A DNA stretch of 64,000 nt, taken from assembly GCA_052043515.1 (NCBI GenBank), contig JBQEQX010000001.1:310001-374000 (forward strand), in the 5' to 3' direction. Positions 50,347-61,217 of this stretch are shown one piece after another. Numbering within the stretch: position 1 is the first letter of the stretch; each line of letters begins with the position of its first letter. The translations under genes were made by a program, and so were the position numbers. Origin of the DNA: Ehrlichia sp052043515. GTDB lineage: Bacteria > Pseudomonadota > Alphaproteobacteria > Rickettsiales > Anaplasmataceae. The notes under the pieces were generated by a model. The model did no database searches, was not told the origin of the DNA, and saw nothing but the letters and a program-made list of their open reading frames with translations.

Positions 50347-53275
50347 CTATCTTTTCTTTACTAACTTAGTATCAAATATCTTCAGAACCCTTTTCAACAA
50401 GTTAGGGGTTAAAATAGACATAAAATTAACCGACAAATCATGATCTTTATCTGTACCCTTCACCTTATAATCTATAGCAATAACTCCACGACTTTGTCCT
50501 CCTGTTAATAATTTACCAATGATAGGAGTTTGCCATATAATTTTATTAATTATGTATGCAGGTATTATTTGTCCTTTTACATCAAACATTTTTGTCTTTA
50601 TATCAATTTCTCCTCCTAAACTAATACCAAGCTCTGAGCCTTCCATCCAAGATTCAGTTATATTTATCAAGTCACCCTGATAAATAAATGGTACATTTAG
50701 TGTGTTGAAATATATACCTTTACCATTTAATGTGTTAACAACTCCTTTCAACGACGACAATGTCAATATTTGAGCTAAAATAGAAGCATTAACAATATAA
50801 AAATTCGTTAGAGAAACCATACCGTGAGTAACTTTATCATCCTCTATTGGATACAAATATAAAGATAACTTTCCCTTATCTACAGTTTTTAGAATATCCA
50901 TTGCACGTAAAAGGTCTCCTGCATTATTTGTGCTTATTTCTAATCCGATGGGACCATATTCTATATCAAAATCACTGTTATCTAGAAAATTTCCAGTTAA
51001 TTTCATTTTACTGCATTTACCACCATAACAATCCAACTTAAAATCTACATTATTAGTTACAACATTGTTTTTCATCAGTACACGATCTACAGCAACATTA
51101 ACTTTAGTTTGTTTTACTGCACTACTTTCCATAAGATTACTAAAATCAACACCACTTAAATCTAGAGATTTACCAAATATTTTCACTGCAGTATAATCTT
51201 TATTTTTCCTTAATTCAGCTCTAACATCAGTATTTTTTAACTTTATCTTATTCAAAAACAATTCCACATCAGTTCCCAACTTACCATTCAACTCTACATT
51301 TACATCATCCCCAACTATGCTTGCACGACTTAACTCTATTTCATTCTTACCTCTAAATAGAGCAGAAAATTTTACTACATTTTGAAAATTCTCAGATGAT
51401 AATCCATTAATTCGGAACTTTAGTTGTGAAAAATCAACACTCCCTGTAACTTCTGTTACATCATTATTCACATCCCATTGGAGATTTGCTTTCATTATTC
51501 CAGAACAGTTTTCATAGTCAAAAACCTTCAGTTCTATCATATTTTGATTCGAAATATATCCTATAAACTCATATCGAGATTTATCACTATCTTCCAAATT
51601 GCGAATCATTGTCAAAGACATAGGATATCCATTCATATACCCTTTGCCATTCACACTTACATCACTATTGTGTAATATGATGTCAATTTGGGTATCATAT
51701 ACATCAAAAGTACCGAAAATGCCATCGGCACTAAAAGATTTAACTTGTGCGTGTATATTGGACTCAGAATCAACAGCACTATCATTAAGTAAATTAAATA
51801 TTTTAAAATCAAAGTTAGTATAAGAATCACCAAAAATTTTATTCTCATCAAGCCAAATCAATTCTTCCTTACCCAGTAATCCATATAATTCTTTTACATT
51901 CCCCACAGAATTACCGTCAATACTCATGATTGCATTTTCATCACTTATGTCTTCTATTTTCAATACTCCATCCTGAATAGTCATTCCTTTAAAATTCGAG
52001 TTATCAGAAGTAATCACAAAATTATTGTCATACAATAACAACTTCCCTTGTACTATTTTGACTGGATCAAAACTATCACTAAATTTTATTGAAACATTTG
52101 TTATATTTGCACTTACGTTATAGCCAGATAGATCATTATGAATAAAGGCATTCCTCCATTTTCCTTTAATTTGAAGTTTAATATCGCTAATCTCTTCTCC
52201 TGTAACATTATTGCAATACCACTTATTTAAATCAGGATATAAACTAACAAACCAGTAATCACATAATTTTTCTGGTGATATAACATCAAAATTAAAACGT
52301 AAATTTACATCTTCACTTTCAACTGCTCCAGTAGCAGTTATATTGCTTTGATCTACTAGTAGAGAAAAATTCTTTACCGACAAGATACCATTTTGATAAA
52401 TTAATCTAGTTTTCAAATCATGAATGTAACACTGATTAGAAGAAACACAAGGTATCGCGCCTTTAAGGCTTTGAATATTAACATCACCATATGCGATATC
52501 ACTATCTTCATTAATTTTTAGTATCGCGTCTCCACTGAAATTCAAATTTTCATACAACGGAAGTCGAGCATTTAAATTACCTAAATATCCTAATATTTTA
52601 GTATCAAAATTACCATAGGACATTTCAAAAGACATTACACCCTTATAATGTTCATAAGCTTTCATACTTATAAACGAATTATCGTTTTCTATGTTAACAT
52701 CAATAGTATTCTTATCATATCCCTTGTTCATTTTAATACTAAACTGCCTTATCATTAAATCTTCCTTACCACTTTTAGCAAGTACAGCATGGCTAATAAA
52801 TACTGGTATATCTATTTTCATTGCTTTTGACAGGATATTCTTAAAAACTACTGCAAAATTTTCCACAAAACCGATACTGTCGGCTTTTTTGAATATCATA
52901 GAACTCAACATGAACCCCAGGAATATCAACATAAGAAAAATCACAATTTCCCCATAAAAACAATATACCAACTCTAGAATATAGCAAAAACTTAGGTAGT
53001 GTAATTTTCATACCAAGCTTGGCGCTTTCAATTATAAGATTCTGAGATGATAAAATAAAATTTTCGCTTTTATTCTGCCAAGTCAGTGTAGTGTTCCCTA
53101 TGCTGATTTTTGAATCCGGAAAAATCGAATTAAGTTTATGCTTGACATAAAAATTCAAAAATTTTGCATTAATTTCCACAATACTTCTATCACGCATATA
53201 AAAGTATGACATACCACATAGCACAAATACTATCAGTATAAAAAACACCTTTATAAATTCTTTTTTTTTTTGCAT
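50347..53275 (-). CDS. AsmA/YhdP-like membrane-anchored protein, frameshifted
   Basis: From the ATG at 53275 (MQKKKEFIKVFFILIVFVL, a membrane anchor) it runs for about 975 residues of beta-rich repeats ending in a domain of the AsmA-like C-terminal type (GVVNTLNGKGIYFNTL, GELDIKTKMFDVKGQI-like sequence, IAIDYKVKGT). Such proteins span the periplasm and help lipid transport to the outer membrane. The N-terminal 140 residues are in another frame. One base less in the T6 run at 52885-52890 gives FYDIQKADSIGFVENFAVVF. An upstream in-frame start at 53344 adds a second hydrophobic stretch and is less likely. Confidence 0.8.
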
Positions 53276-53395
53276 AACTAACACTAAACTAATGTATAGC
53301 AGTACTATGAATACAACATCGCTTAAAAAACATACAACCCACATAATTTAACAGCATAGATACGCAAAACCAAGAAATTCCACCGAACATAAAAC

Positions 53396-53824
53396 TCACC
53401 TATTAATCTGACTACGCGCAAGTGCATCCGCTTTTCGATTATATAAGTTTCCTCCATGGCCTTTAACCCAATACCAAGTAATCTGATGAAACTGTACAAG
53501 ATTATCCAATTCCAACCATAAATCTAAATTTTTCACCGGTAGCCTATTCGCAGTTTTCCATCCATTAATTTTCCACCTTTTAATCCATAAAGTAATACCA
53601 TCCTTAACATATACACTATCAGTATATAAATCAACGGTAGATGCTACCTTCAATAATTCTAGAGCACGAATTACTGCCGTTAACTCCATTTTATTATTAG
53701 TGGTATTACAATCACTACCGCAAATTGCTGTTTCTTCCCCATTAAATAACAGAATAGCCGCCCATCCCCCAGGCCCAGGATTACCAGAACATGCACCATC
53801 AGTATAAATAACCACTTTACTCAT
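53396..53824 (-). CDS. rnhA: ribonuclease HI
   Basis: Degrades RNA in RNA-DNA hybrids. All four catalytic acids are visible: Asp in YTDGACSGNPGPGGW, Glu in NKMELTAVI, Asp in LYTDSVYV and Asp in NRKADALA. WVKGHGG carries the usual His. From the ATG at 53824 (MSKVVIYTDG) the protein has 142 residues, the usual size; the frame is open for 12 more codons. Intact. Confidence 0.95.
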   Translation of the reverse strand: MSKVVIYTDGACSGNPGPGGWAAILLFNGEETAICGSDCNTTNNKMELTAVIRALELLKVASTVDLYTDSVYVKDGITLWIKRWKINGWKTANRLPVKNLDLWLELDNLVQFHQITWYWVKGHGGNLYNRKADALARSQINR

Positions 53825-54533
53825 AACATATTGAAATAACCTCGAACCCAAGAGTAACACCTAACATTTACTACATCAACACTGAAAAAAGCACAATTAC
53901 TTGGTTAACTTAATAGGCACATATTCCACTTTTTTTTACTTCATTAACAAATTCATCCCAGCAAACAAATTTAAGCGCACAACAATTAACCAGTCATTAA
54001 CTTGCCGAATTTTACAAAAAAAATATAAAAACCCTATGCCTGATAATACATGCAGTATAAGACAAAGTACGTTTATGAACAACATAATATTTACATATTA
54101 CGATAGGAATACTTATATGAATTGTAATAACAGTTCCAGTTTAAAAGAACACTAAGTTATCCCAATAAATGTCACACAAAAAATATTAGATTTTCAATAA
54201 ATCCACCTTACCATAACTTACACATAACCAAGATAGACATAACATCAAGACCACAAAAAAGGAAACGAACGTAAAAAAAGGTATATAAAACAAACATTAA
54301 CAATGCAGAATTATAACAGATAGTCACATACGACACCATTCCACTCTATAAATCACGTACGTATACAATACACAATCTCTAACTTATATTTACCATACAA
54401 AAAAAAAATAAAAAAATTACTATGTATATATATTTTTTTAATATATACTTAGGTAGATATATATATTAAAAAATTAATATTAATTAATTTAGTTTTATAT
54501 TTAGATTTTTTTTATTTTAATTAGGTAAAACAA
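53825..54533. other. spacer
   Basis: About 700 bases, very AT-rich from 54,400 on. No gene recognised; marks the border of the small membrane-protein cluster. Confidence 0.35.
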
Positions 54534-54932
54534 ATGCCAATTGCTTCAGATATCTATAATGGTACCAACTCATCCAATGATTCTATATACAATACTACAG
54601 AACCAAGTATGGAAGATGTAATAGATAGTATCCATACTCATCATATCATGGGATTAATAATAGCATCCTGTTTAGTACTCTCCATAATGGTTGTCTATTT
54701 TTCATTTAAGAAGGTACTAAACTGCTCATACCAGCGCAATAGAAACCACTTAGCACCATCTCAATCTATCAAATTCTTAAATGCTGATACAGTGTATAGT
54801 ACATGCGAAGAAGATATTTATCACAATTCTTCTTATATTGCTGAACCAACACAAGAACTACCTTTAGCTGAATTTACAGAAGCAGAGCTAAATGAAATCC
54901 TACGAAATACTGGCACAACAAATAGCTTATAG
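54534..54932 (+). CDS. small single-pass membrane protein, unknown
   Basis: 132 residues: an N-terminal Asn/Ser/Thr-rich segment (YNGTNSSNDSIYNTTEP), a membrane helix at ~38-58 (MGLIIASCLVLSIMVVYF), a basic FKKVLNCSYQRNR, then an acidic tail (LPLAEFTEAELNEIL). By the positive-inside rule the N-terminus faces out. First of six proteins of this plan between rnhA and ribE. Confidence 0.7.
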   Translation: MPIASDIYNGTNSSNDSIYNTTEPSMEDVIDSIHTHHIMGLIIASCLVLSIMVVYFSFKKVLNCSYQRNRNHLAPSQSIKFLNADTVYSTCEEDIYHNSSYIAEPTQELPLAEFTEAELNEILRNTGTTNSL

Positions 54933-55169
54933 TCCTGTAAAGTAGTACACGTCCCTTACACACCCCCATTCTCCCCATTTCTCTGAGTCTTTTCGTATTT
55001 CTAGAATAAAAATACTAGATTTGCATTTGGTTTTTTAATAAATATTTAATTGATAAATAAAAAAAATTTACTTATTTTATTTATATATTAATATCCATAT
55101 AGTTGAGATCGTGATTTCAATGTTCGTGTGCTAGTTTATTTGGATTACTTACCGTCTGCCTAAGTACAT

Positions 55170-55607
55170 ATGAAACTAGGTCTAGTAGGCAATTTAGCAA
55201 TGGAAATAATGATGAGCAATTATACAAATATCACTATAAAACAAACCACGCCATTCACAGTTAATACTACAAAGGAAGGCAACCATAATCTTACCATCAA
55301 GACCATACCTACTATCCTAACAATAATTTTTCTTTTGATAATAGGATATATAACATTCCGCTTCATACAAAAAGGGAAATCATTGAATATTAGCAATGCA
55401 TCCTTTGAACCTAATGAAGCTCAACAAAGCATGCTAAATCGAACAAATTCACGTGAAACACATCGTCACAACTTTATAAATTTTACGCTAGAAGAAGAGT
55501 TAGATCCAGATGATATTAGCGAAGAAACAGCTATGAAATTGGCAAACGTAGACTCAGCCTTTAATACATGCATCATTACAGGAAAATCCGACTTATATCA
55601 CAAGTGA
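55170..55607 (+). CDS. small single-pass membrane protein, unknown
   Basis: 145 codons with Met at 1, 11 and 15 as possible starts. The N-terminal part is Asn/Thr-rich (NYTNITIKQTTPFTVNTT). A membrane helix (IPTILTIIFLLIIGYITF, ~47-64) and a basic RFIQKGK boundary follow. The tail is acidic (LEEELDPDDISEETA). Same plan as its neighbour, with no obvious sequence identity. Intact. Confidence 0.68.
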   Translation: MKLGLVGNLAMEIMMSNYTNITIKQTTPFTVNTTKEGNHNLTIKTIPTILTIIFLLIIGYITFRFIQKGKSLNISNASFEPNEAQQSMLNRTNSRETHRHNFINFTLEEELDPDDISEETAMKLANVDSAFNTCIITGKSDLYHK

Positions 55608-56115
55608 ATACAACGAGACCAGTATAATACAAAATTCACTATAATTGCGCATATAATGTATTACAGGTAGGAGTCATGGTAGATCAAGCAATATGAAAAG
55701 TCCACCAATTACTCCAAATAAAAATATGTAAATTACCCAACAAATAAATCACATATACATTTATTACACATAAAATACCTCAACTACTCACAAACAATTC
55801 ACTCTTGTTTCGTACATAGAAGCTCCACCTTACCTATCTCAAGTGACATTAATTCATAAATAAAGATAACTTTGAATTCAAAATCAAACATATCCAAAGA
55901 TATTTAAAAAATTTATATACCAACAAATAGAACAACATAATCAGTAAATTTATCAAATTACATTGTTAATAGTGAAAAAATATATTATTAGGACTTATAC
56001 AACTTTAAGTGTATAATAAGGCGGAATAAATGCACGTATTAATTCAAAATATATTTAATTATGGTAGTATTTTAAATTGTATATTCAACCGTAACTAGCT
56101 ATTCAAATAAAACAT
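55608..56115. other. spacer
   Basis: AT-rich, no gene recognised. Confidence 0.35.
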
Positions 56116-56814
56116 ATGCATAGTGTACCACAAAATGTTACGCAAGAAGCAGTGGCTGCCACTGCACGGAGCGTAGTGACTGTACTTAACAATTCTATAA
56201 CTGCTGCGTCAGAAATATTAACTAGCGATACACAGAACTCAGTAGCTCCAATTAACGGTACCGTTACGTCAGGAGGAGTATTAAACACTGCACAGAGTGT
56301 AATGTCTACAATTAACAATGCTGTAACTACTACGTCAGGAGTATTAACTGACACTACGCGGAACTTAGCAGGTGCATTTAACAGTACTGCGAGTTCTATA
56401 CTTAAAACGTCAAATGCATCTACACGTAGCACCAGTACTGCGAGTAACCAAACAACTACAATCAGCACATCTCGTGTTTTCATATGCTGTACTGTTGCTG
56501 TGTTAGTAATTTTGTATCTGGTTTGTTTCATCTGTTACAGAGCTAGTGTAGGTCGTGGTCGACAACATACCAGTGGCAGGAAGTGGCACACACCCAGAAC
56601 TAGGCATATCCGTGTTAGTAGAGCAGAATATAGCTCAAGAGGTGCGTCTAAGTTACAGCCTCGCGTTTATTGTCCTTACGACGATGTTTTAGACTCGCAC
56701 GAAAATAATGGTACTGAAGAGCAAGGTGGTAATCAATGTGGAGAAACACCACTTACAGTTCTTTGTGAAAGTACGGCTAGTCAATACACAAAAGGCAGTT
56801 ATACACAGCCGTAG
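56116..56814 (+). CDS. Thr/Ser-rich single-pass membrane protein
   Basis: 232 residues. The N-terminal ~115 residues are Thr/Ser/Asn/Val-rich with loosely repeated pieces (LNTAQSVMSTINNAVTTTSG, LTDTTRNLAGAFNSTAS). A membrane helix (VFICCTVAVLVILYLVCFIC, ~121-140) and a basic segment (GRGRQHTSGRKWHTPRTRH) follow, then a polar tail. It resembles a mucin-like ectodomain with a cytoplasmic tail. Function unknown. Confidence 0.7.
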   Translation: MHSVPQNVTQEAVAATARSVVTVLNNSITAASEILTSDTQNSVAPINGTVTSGGVLNTAQSVMSTINNAVTTTSGVLTDTTRNLAGAFNSTASSILKTSNASTRSTSTASNQTTTISTSRVFICCTVAVLVILYLVCFICYRASVGRGRQHTSGRKWHTPRTRHIRVSRAEYSSRGASKLQPRVYCPYDDVLDSHENNGTEEQGGNQCGETPLTVLCESTASQYTKGSYTQP

Positions 56815-57254
56815 TAACTCTTCTTTTGCACATAACTACATGTAAAAACATTAGCACTTTTACCAATAGGAATAGTGGTATAATCTTAATAAGTGAAAAT
56901 ACCATAAGAAATAACCGCTTGTGCTGGTCATTATTTTCAACACTATGTAATGACCGTGTAGTCACGATTTTCTTTTAAAAATTTAACAAATATGTAGGCG
57001 TATACAGAAATCTTATTTTCTCAAAACACCGATTAGATACTCCTTCGCTAACACTATTACAAATTTGTAACAAAAAGGACTCGACAACTTGGTTGTAAAA
57101 AACACAGTAATCAAACCGCATCAACAAACGCTAGAAGGACTTAATGCCAACGGCCAAAATCCTAAAATCTACACTACTCTACCTTAACTTCTTACATGAA
57201 TATTAACCACGACGGCGTGAATTCTCAAAATCACGATGGCCCTGTATCACCACA
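56815..57254. other. convergent spacer
   Basis: No gene recognised. Confidence 0.35.
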
Positions 57255-57512
57255 TCAGCGAGCTGTTATGGCATTATTAAGTTGCACCATACCACCACCA
57301 TTCGCCTGCTGATCATCTCGTTCTGCCATACAACAACAGCATCCCCTAAATAAAAAAAAACGAACTGAAAAAGCCAGAAAAGCGAAAACCAAGACCAAGC
57401 ATAACGAAACAACACCAAAAATGAGAATTCCATTACTATCCACTGCACAACCAAAATTTGCACAACACACAAGACGACACTCGAGTGTAACGCATAGTAT
57501 AAGTATTGTCAA
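57255..57512 (-). CDS. possible small membrane protein with a Cys cluster
   Basis: 85 codons from a TTG: a Cys-rich start, a membrane helix (ILIFGVVSLCLVLVFAFLAF), FLFRGCCCCMAERDDQQ and an end MVQLNNAITAR. The four adjacent cysteines at the membrane face could be acylated or bind metal, which is speculation. Start uncertain; it fits the plan of the cluster. Confidence 0.45.
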   Translation of the reverse strand: MTILILCVTLECRLVCCANFGCAVDSNGILIFGVVSLCLVLVFAFLAFSVRFFLFRGCCCCMAERDDQQANGGGMVQLNNAITAR

Positions 57513-57622
57513 CTACGGTGAACGACACGACAATCTGGCGAAAAAGACATAGGAATCAAGCCACCCAGCAAAACTTAATATTCGTACCATAATCCAAATC
57601 CATACGTTAACACCAAATTCCA

Positions 57623-58021
57623 CTAATCTACAAAAACTTCATCTTCAAGACTACCGCACTCCAATTCCAATTGCTGTAGGAAAGTTCCTGAATCAGTATG
57701 CCATGAAGAAAGTAGGTCATCACCACCACTACTATGTAAAATTCCACCTGTACACAAACTACCAATTGAATTTCCTTGTTCTTCACCATTACCACCAAGT
57801 TGTCGCATCTCAATATTAACAGTACCATCTGTAGGACCACGCCGTCTACAAATACCTTGCAATTTATCACGAAAGAGCAAAAACAATATTGCACACAATA
57901 TGAAGATGAACATCATACATGCAAGAGGAGCATATGTGTGTGCGCGGCCACCATGATGACATTGCACAGTAGAATTACTAGAGGAAGAAGTACCATTACA
58001 AGAAGTATTATTACCCAACAT
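57623..58021 (-). CDS. small single-pass membrane protein, unknown
   Basis: From the ATG at 58021: a Ser/Asn/Thr-rich N-terminus (MLGNNTSCNGTSSSSNSTV), a membrane helix (ACMMFIFILCAILFLLF), a basic RDKLQGICRRR, then a Gly-rich acidic tail (LELECGSLEDEVFVD). 132 residues. Same plan as the neighbours at 54.5-56.8 kb, on the other strand. Confidence 0.65.
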   Translation of the reverse strand: MLGNNTSCNGTSSSSNSTVQCHHGGRAHTYAPLACMMFIFILCAILFLLFRDKLQGICRRRGPTDGTVNIEMRQLGGNGEEQGNSIGSLCTGGILHSSGGDDLLSSWHTDSGTFLQQLELECGSLEDEVFVD

Positions 58022-59012
58022 CTTACAAACCAAAATTACACAACACTTAATATAACACTGAGTATATAAGTTGTATTCATACGGTCAATTACATATTGAT
58101 TAATCATAAAAATACTTCTTGCATAATTAACAGTACTGTTACTAGAATTTAGCAAAATTCAAACTAGCTATACCATGGCGGGATACAGATATCAAAACCT
58201 CGAACTTTAATATCGACAAAAGTATGATGATTAAACTTAAAAAAATATGCCATTTGATCACGTATAAAAATCCACAATCCGTACCAGTACTAAATACAGC
58301 ACTTCGAACTATGCAAGATACCTTGTTGTGTAACCATCTCAAAAATTAAATTTGAACATGCAATCCACTATTACACCACCAGAATATTTTTCGTATTTAC
58401 TTTAGAAATAAACATCACAAACATTAGACTTTTACACTAAAGCACCATTGAAAATCTTAGGTCTTCACCTACACACACACCTAATATATAAAACAGAAAC
58501 TTGGTTTATCCATAGCTACAGCTGTAACCGTCACGTGATACCACTACTTATATAACAGTCAATATGCAGAACAGTTTAAAGCTGTATTAATAACAAATAT
58601 ACAACACAAATGAACCCAATACAGTAGAGTATTTCACGTTATATGCTGTAACCGCTACACAATACACAGTTTAACCATACCAACAATTGAGCAATAAAAC
58701 ACACTTAATGCCATTTGCTATATAGACCGTTAACAGCATATCATCAACCATAACATTACATACAGTACATTATTCCGCCAGAAAATATACACTCAGTACA
58801 ATTCTTCCCGTATATATCTGAAAAGAACATGCAGAATTACACAATACAACAGGATACATCTTACCACCATAAAAAAGGAAAAATAACCTCCTCCCACCCA
58901 ACATTCAATCACTATCATGCACACCAAAACAAGCACCGCATATCTTTGAATACGCAACACAAATGCACCATACACACACAATACCTATAGGACACTATCT
59001 TTGCTTGTTTTA
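58022..59012. other. spacer
   Basis: Nearly 1 kb. Short minus-strand frames at 58142-58342 and 58793-58981 encode hydrophobic stretches, but lack ribosome-binding sites and are not supported. Confidence 0.35.
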
Positions 59013-60002
59013 TCAGATTCTAGATGATAATTCTCCTCTCACGTGTGAAATTGATGATGAAGATACAAAAGTGGCGGACCCTACTTCTTGGAGCTCAACA
59101 TGGCATTGTTTCTCTCCTCGTTGTGGTTCCGGAACTTCTGGAACACGAGGTTCAAAAACAGGATCAGAAAGAAGTACTAGATTCAATGGACTAACAGGTC
59201 GATTATCTGATGCATTTGCTGTACCTCTACTATCAGGTCGAGCTTTACAATTTTGAGCACAATACACTGAAAATACCACTAAAGCTAACATAAAAAGCAA
59301 TGCTAAAATTGCCACAACAACATAATAGCCATTACTTAACAACTCACTACAATCAGCAGAAACAGTAGAGTCACCAGAATCACTAGAATTCCAAACGCCA
59401 TTGAAAAAATTATCAAGTGTAGTTTTATCCACACACTCGGCTCCATGACATGTCACAATACCAGTTGAATTTGCAATATTAGAGGCACCTGTAGCGTCAA
59501 ATAGAGTTGTAGCTGCATCTGTTACCAGATCTGTCATGTTAGAAGCATCTGTAGAGTCAAATAGAGTTGTAGCTGCCTCTGTTACTAGATCTGTCATGTT
59601 AGAAGCAGTAGAGTCAAATAGAGTTGTAGCTGCTTCTGTTACTAGATCTGTCGTGTTAGAAGCACCTGTAGTACTAACTAGAGTTGTAGCTGCTTCTGTT
59701 ACTAGATCTGTCGTGTTAGAAGCACCTGTAGTACTAACTAGAGTTGTAGCTGCTTCTGTTACTAGATCTGTCGTGTTAGAAGCACCTGTAGTACTAACTA
59801 GAGTTGTAGCTGCTTCTGTTACTAGATCTGTCGTGTTAGAAGCACCTGTAGTACTAACTAGAGTTGTAGCTGCTTCTGTTACTAGATCTGTCGTGTTAGA
59901 AGCACCTGTAGTACTAACTAGAGTTGTAGCTGCTTCTGTTGCTACAACCCCAGAAACACCAGGAGCCTCAACTGGACCAGTATCATTGAAAAGACCATCC
60001 AT
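59013..60002 (-). CDS. tandem-repeat single-pass membrane protein (TRP-like, mucin-like)
   Basis: From the ATG at 60002, with GGTGA upstream, about 329 residues: MDGLFNDTGPVEAPGVSG, then eight 20-residue units of EAATTLVSTTGASNTTDLVT (five identical, three with LFDST variants). An Asp/Ser segment with three cysteines, a membrane helix (YYVVVAILALLFMLALVVFS) and a C-terminal tail with SHVRGELSSRI follow. The Thr/Ser-dense repeats resemble the O-glycosylated repeat regions of ehrlichial TRPs and mucin-like proteins, but the unit is not one I know. The membrane helix is unlike the classic secreted TRPs. Confidence 0.75.
   Translation of the reverse strand: MDGLFNDTGPVEAPGVSGVVATEAATTLVSTTGASNTTDLVTEAATTLVSTTGASNTTDLVTEAATTLVSTTGASNTTDLVTEAATTLVSTTGASNTTDLVTEAATTLVSTTGASNTTDLVTEAATTLFDSTASNMTDLVTEAATTLFDSTDASNMTDLVTDAATTLFDATGASNIANSTGIVTCHGAECVDKTTLDNFFNGVWNSSDSGDSTVSADCSELLSNGYYVVVAILALLFMLALVVFSVYCAQNCKARPDSRGTANASDNRPVSPLNLVLLSDPVFEPRVPEVPEPQRGEKQCHVELQEVGSATFVSSSSISHVRGELSSRI
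59461..59940 (-). repeat. 60-bp tandem repeats, five identical
   Basis: Five exact 60-base copies fill 59641-59940; three diverged copies (one three bases shorter) occupy 59461-59640. Exact identity implies recent expansion or homogenisation. Confidence 0.92.
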
Positions 60003-60208
60003 ATAAATCACCATATTAAATACACAAAAATTCATTAATTATTTGAGAAATTAAGAGTAATCCATAAATAATTAAACAATACTTGAATATATATACTAAT
60101 TTTCTAATAAATAAATATTTTTTTCTTAATAAATTTATTTTAAATATTAACTTATGGTATTTCTGTATACTCTCTTACTACTGTAACAACTACAACCAAT
60201 AATTAACC

Positions 60209-60237
60209 TTGACACTTTTCTCGACTGACATTAGCAT
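60209..60237 (+). promoter_or_regulatory. sigma70-type promoter candidate for ribE
   Basis: A perfect TTGACA at 60209-60214, a 17-base spacer and TAGCAT at 60232-60237 (four of six to TATAAT), placed about 25 bases before the ribE ATG. The short distance leaves little leader. Confidence 0.42.
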
Positions 60238-60262
60238 CAGTTGTCTCAATTCAGGATAGGAA

Positions 60263-60865
60263 ATGTTTAAGGGTATCATAGTAAATACTGGCACTGTCAT
60301 ACATGTGCGTAACAAAAAAAACCTTGATGTAAGAGTCTTAATAAAACCTCAGGATGCCAATTTCCTAAATGAATCAAAACTAGGGAGCTCCGTAGCATGT
60401 TCCGGAATTTGCCTAAGCATAATAGAGTTAGGCAATGAGTACTTTGCAGTCGATATTTCACAAGCAACTCTATCTGTAACCAACGCTACACACTGGAAAG
60501 AAGGAACAAATATTAATTTAGAGCTACCATTGAAATTTAATGATCGTTTAGATGGGCATCTTATACAAGGACATATTGATGATATAGGAACCATTACCTC
60601 AATTACTGAGGAAAATAGCTCACATAATATGGAATTTCGCATTCCAGATAGACTATTGAAATACATAACAACAAAAGGATCAATAGCTATAGACGGAGTA
60701 TCATTAACTATTAATTCCATAGACAACCAAACATTATCCGTTAATATCATTCCACATACCTGGAAGAATACAATCTTTCAATACAACAAAGTAAATGACT
60801 CTGTAAACATAGAGACGGACATGATTGCTAGGCACATAGAAAGATTATATCAATTTAACAAATAA
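60263..60865 (+). CDS. ribE: riboflavin synthase alpha chain
   Basis: Dismutates two 6,7-dimethyl-8-ribityllumazines to riboflavin. The 200 residues form the two lumazine-binding barrels: MFKGIIVNTGTV with VACSGICLSI in the first, and HLIQGHIDDIGTI with IAIDGVSLTINSI in the second. The join (NATHWKEGTNINLE) and the C-terminal trimer helix (DMIARHIERLYQF) are present. Intact, normal length, after an AGGATAGG region. Confidence 0.94.
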   Translation: MFKGIIVNTGTVIHVRNKKNLDVRVLIKPQDANFLNESKLGSSVACSGICLSIIELGNEYFAVDISQATLSVTNATHWKEGTNINLELPLKFNDRLDGHLIQGHIDDIGTITSITEENSSHNMEFRIPDRLLKYITTKGSIAIDGVSLTINSIDNQTLSVNIIPHTWKNTIFQYNKVNDSVNIETDMIARHIERLYQFNK

Positions 60866-61217
60866 CAAAGCTAATCTTAAGCATTGTCACTCTCAATACA
60901 CAGACTTTTTTGATCTAGATAAAAAGTACACCGTTTAGCAGCAACATATGAAACTTAAAGTTTCAGTCAATATAAAAAGCACATTATCTATAGTGTATGA
61001 ATTATTAAGAAAAACTCGTACAGAAAAAAACTACATCGGAAGACCACATTACAACTCACACATAACAAAACCAAGAATGCTACTACCTTACATATATATC
61101 AGGATCACTTTCATTATCATGTAAATCATATGTATCAACAGCACCATAGAATACACATAGTACAACTTCCTTGATATAAAACCAATGACTTAAGCAGCCA
61201 TTAATATTCATCCAAAT
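60866..61217. other. convergent spacer
   Basis: 350 bases between ribE and the oppositely oriented nitronate monooxygenase-like gene. No gene seen. Confidence 0.35.

Noticed and set aside
59536..60006. 156-codon plus-strand repeat frame
   Set aside because: Antisense of the 60-bp repeat array; it lacks a ribosome-binding site and a plausible protein composition.
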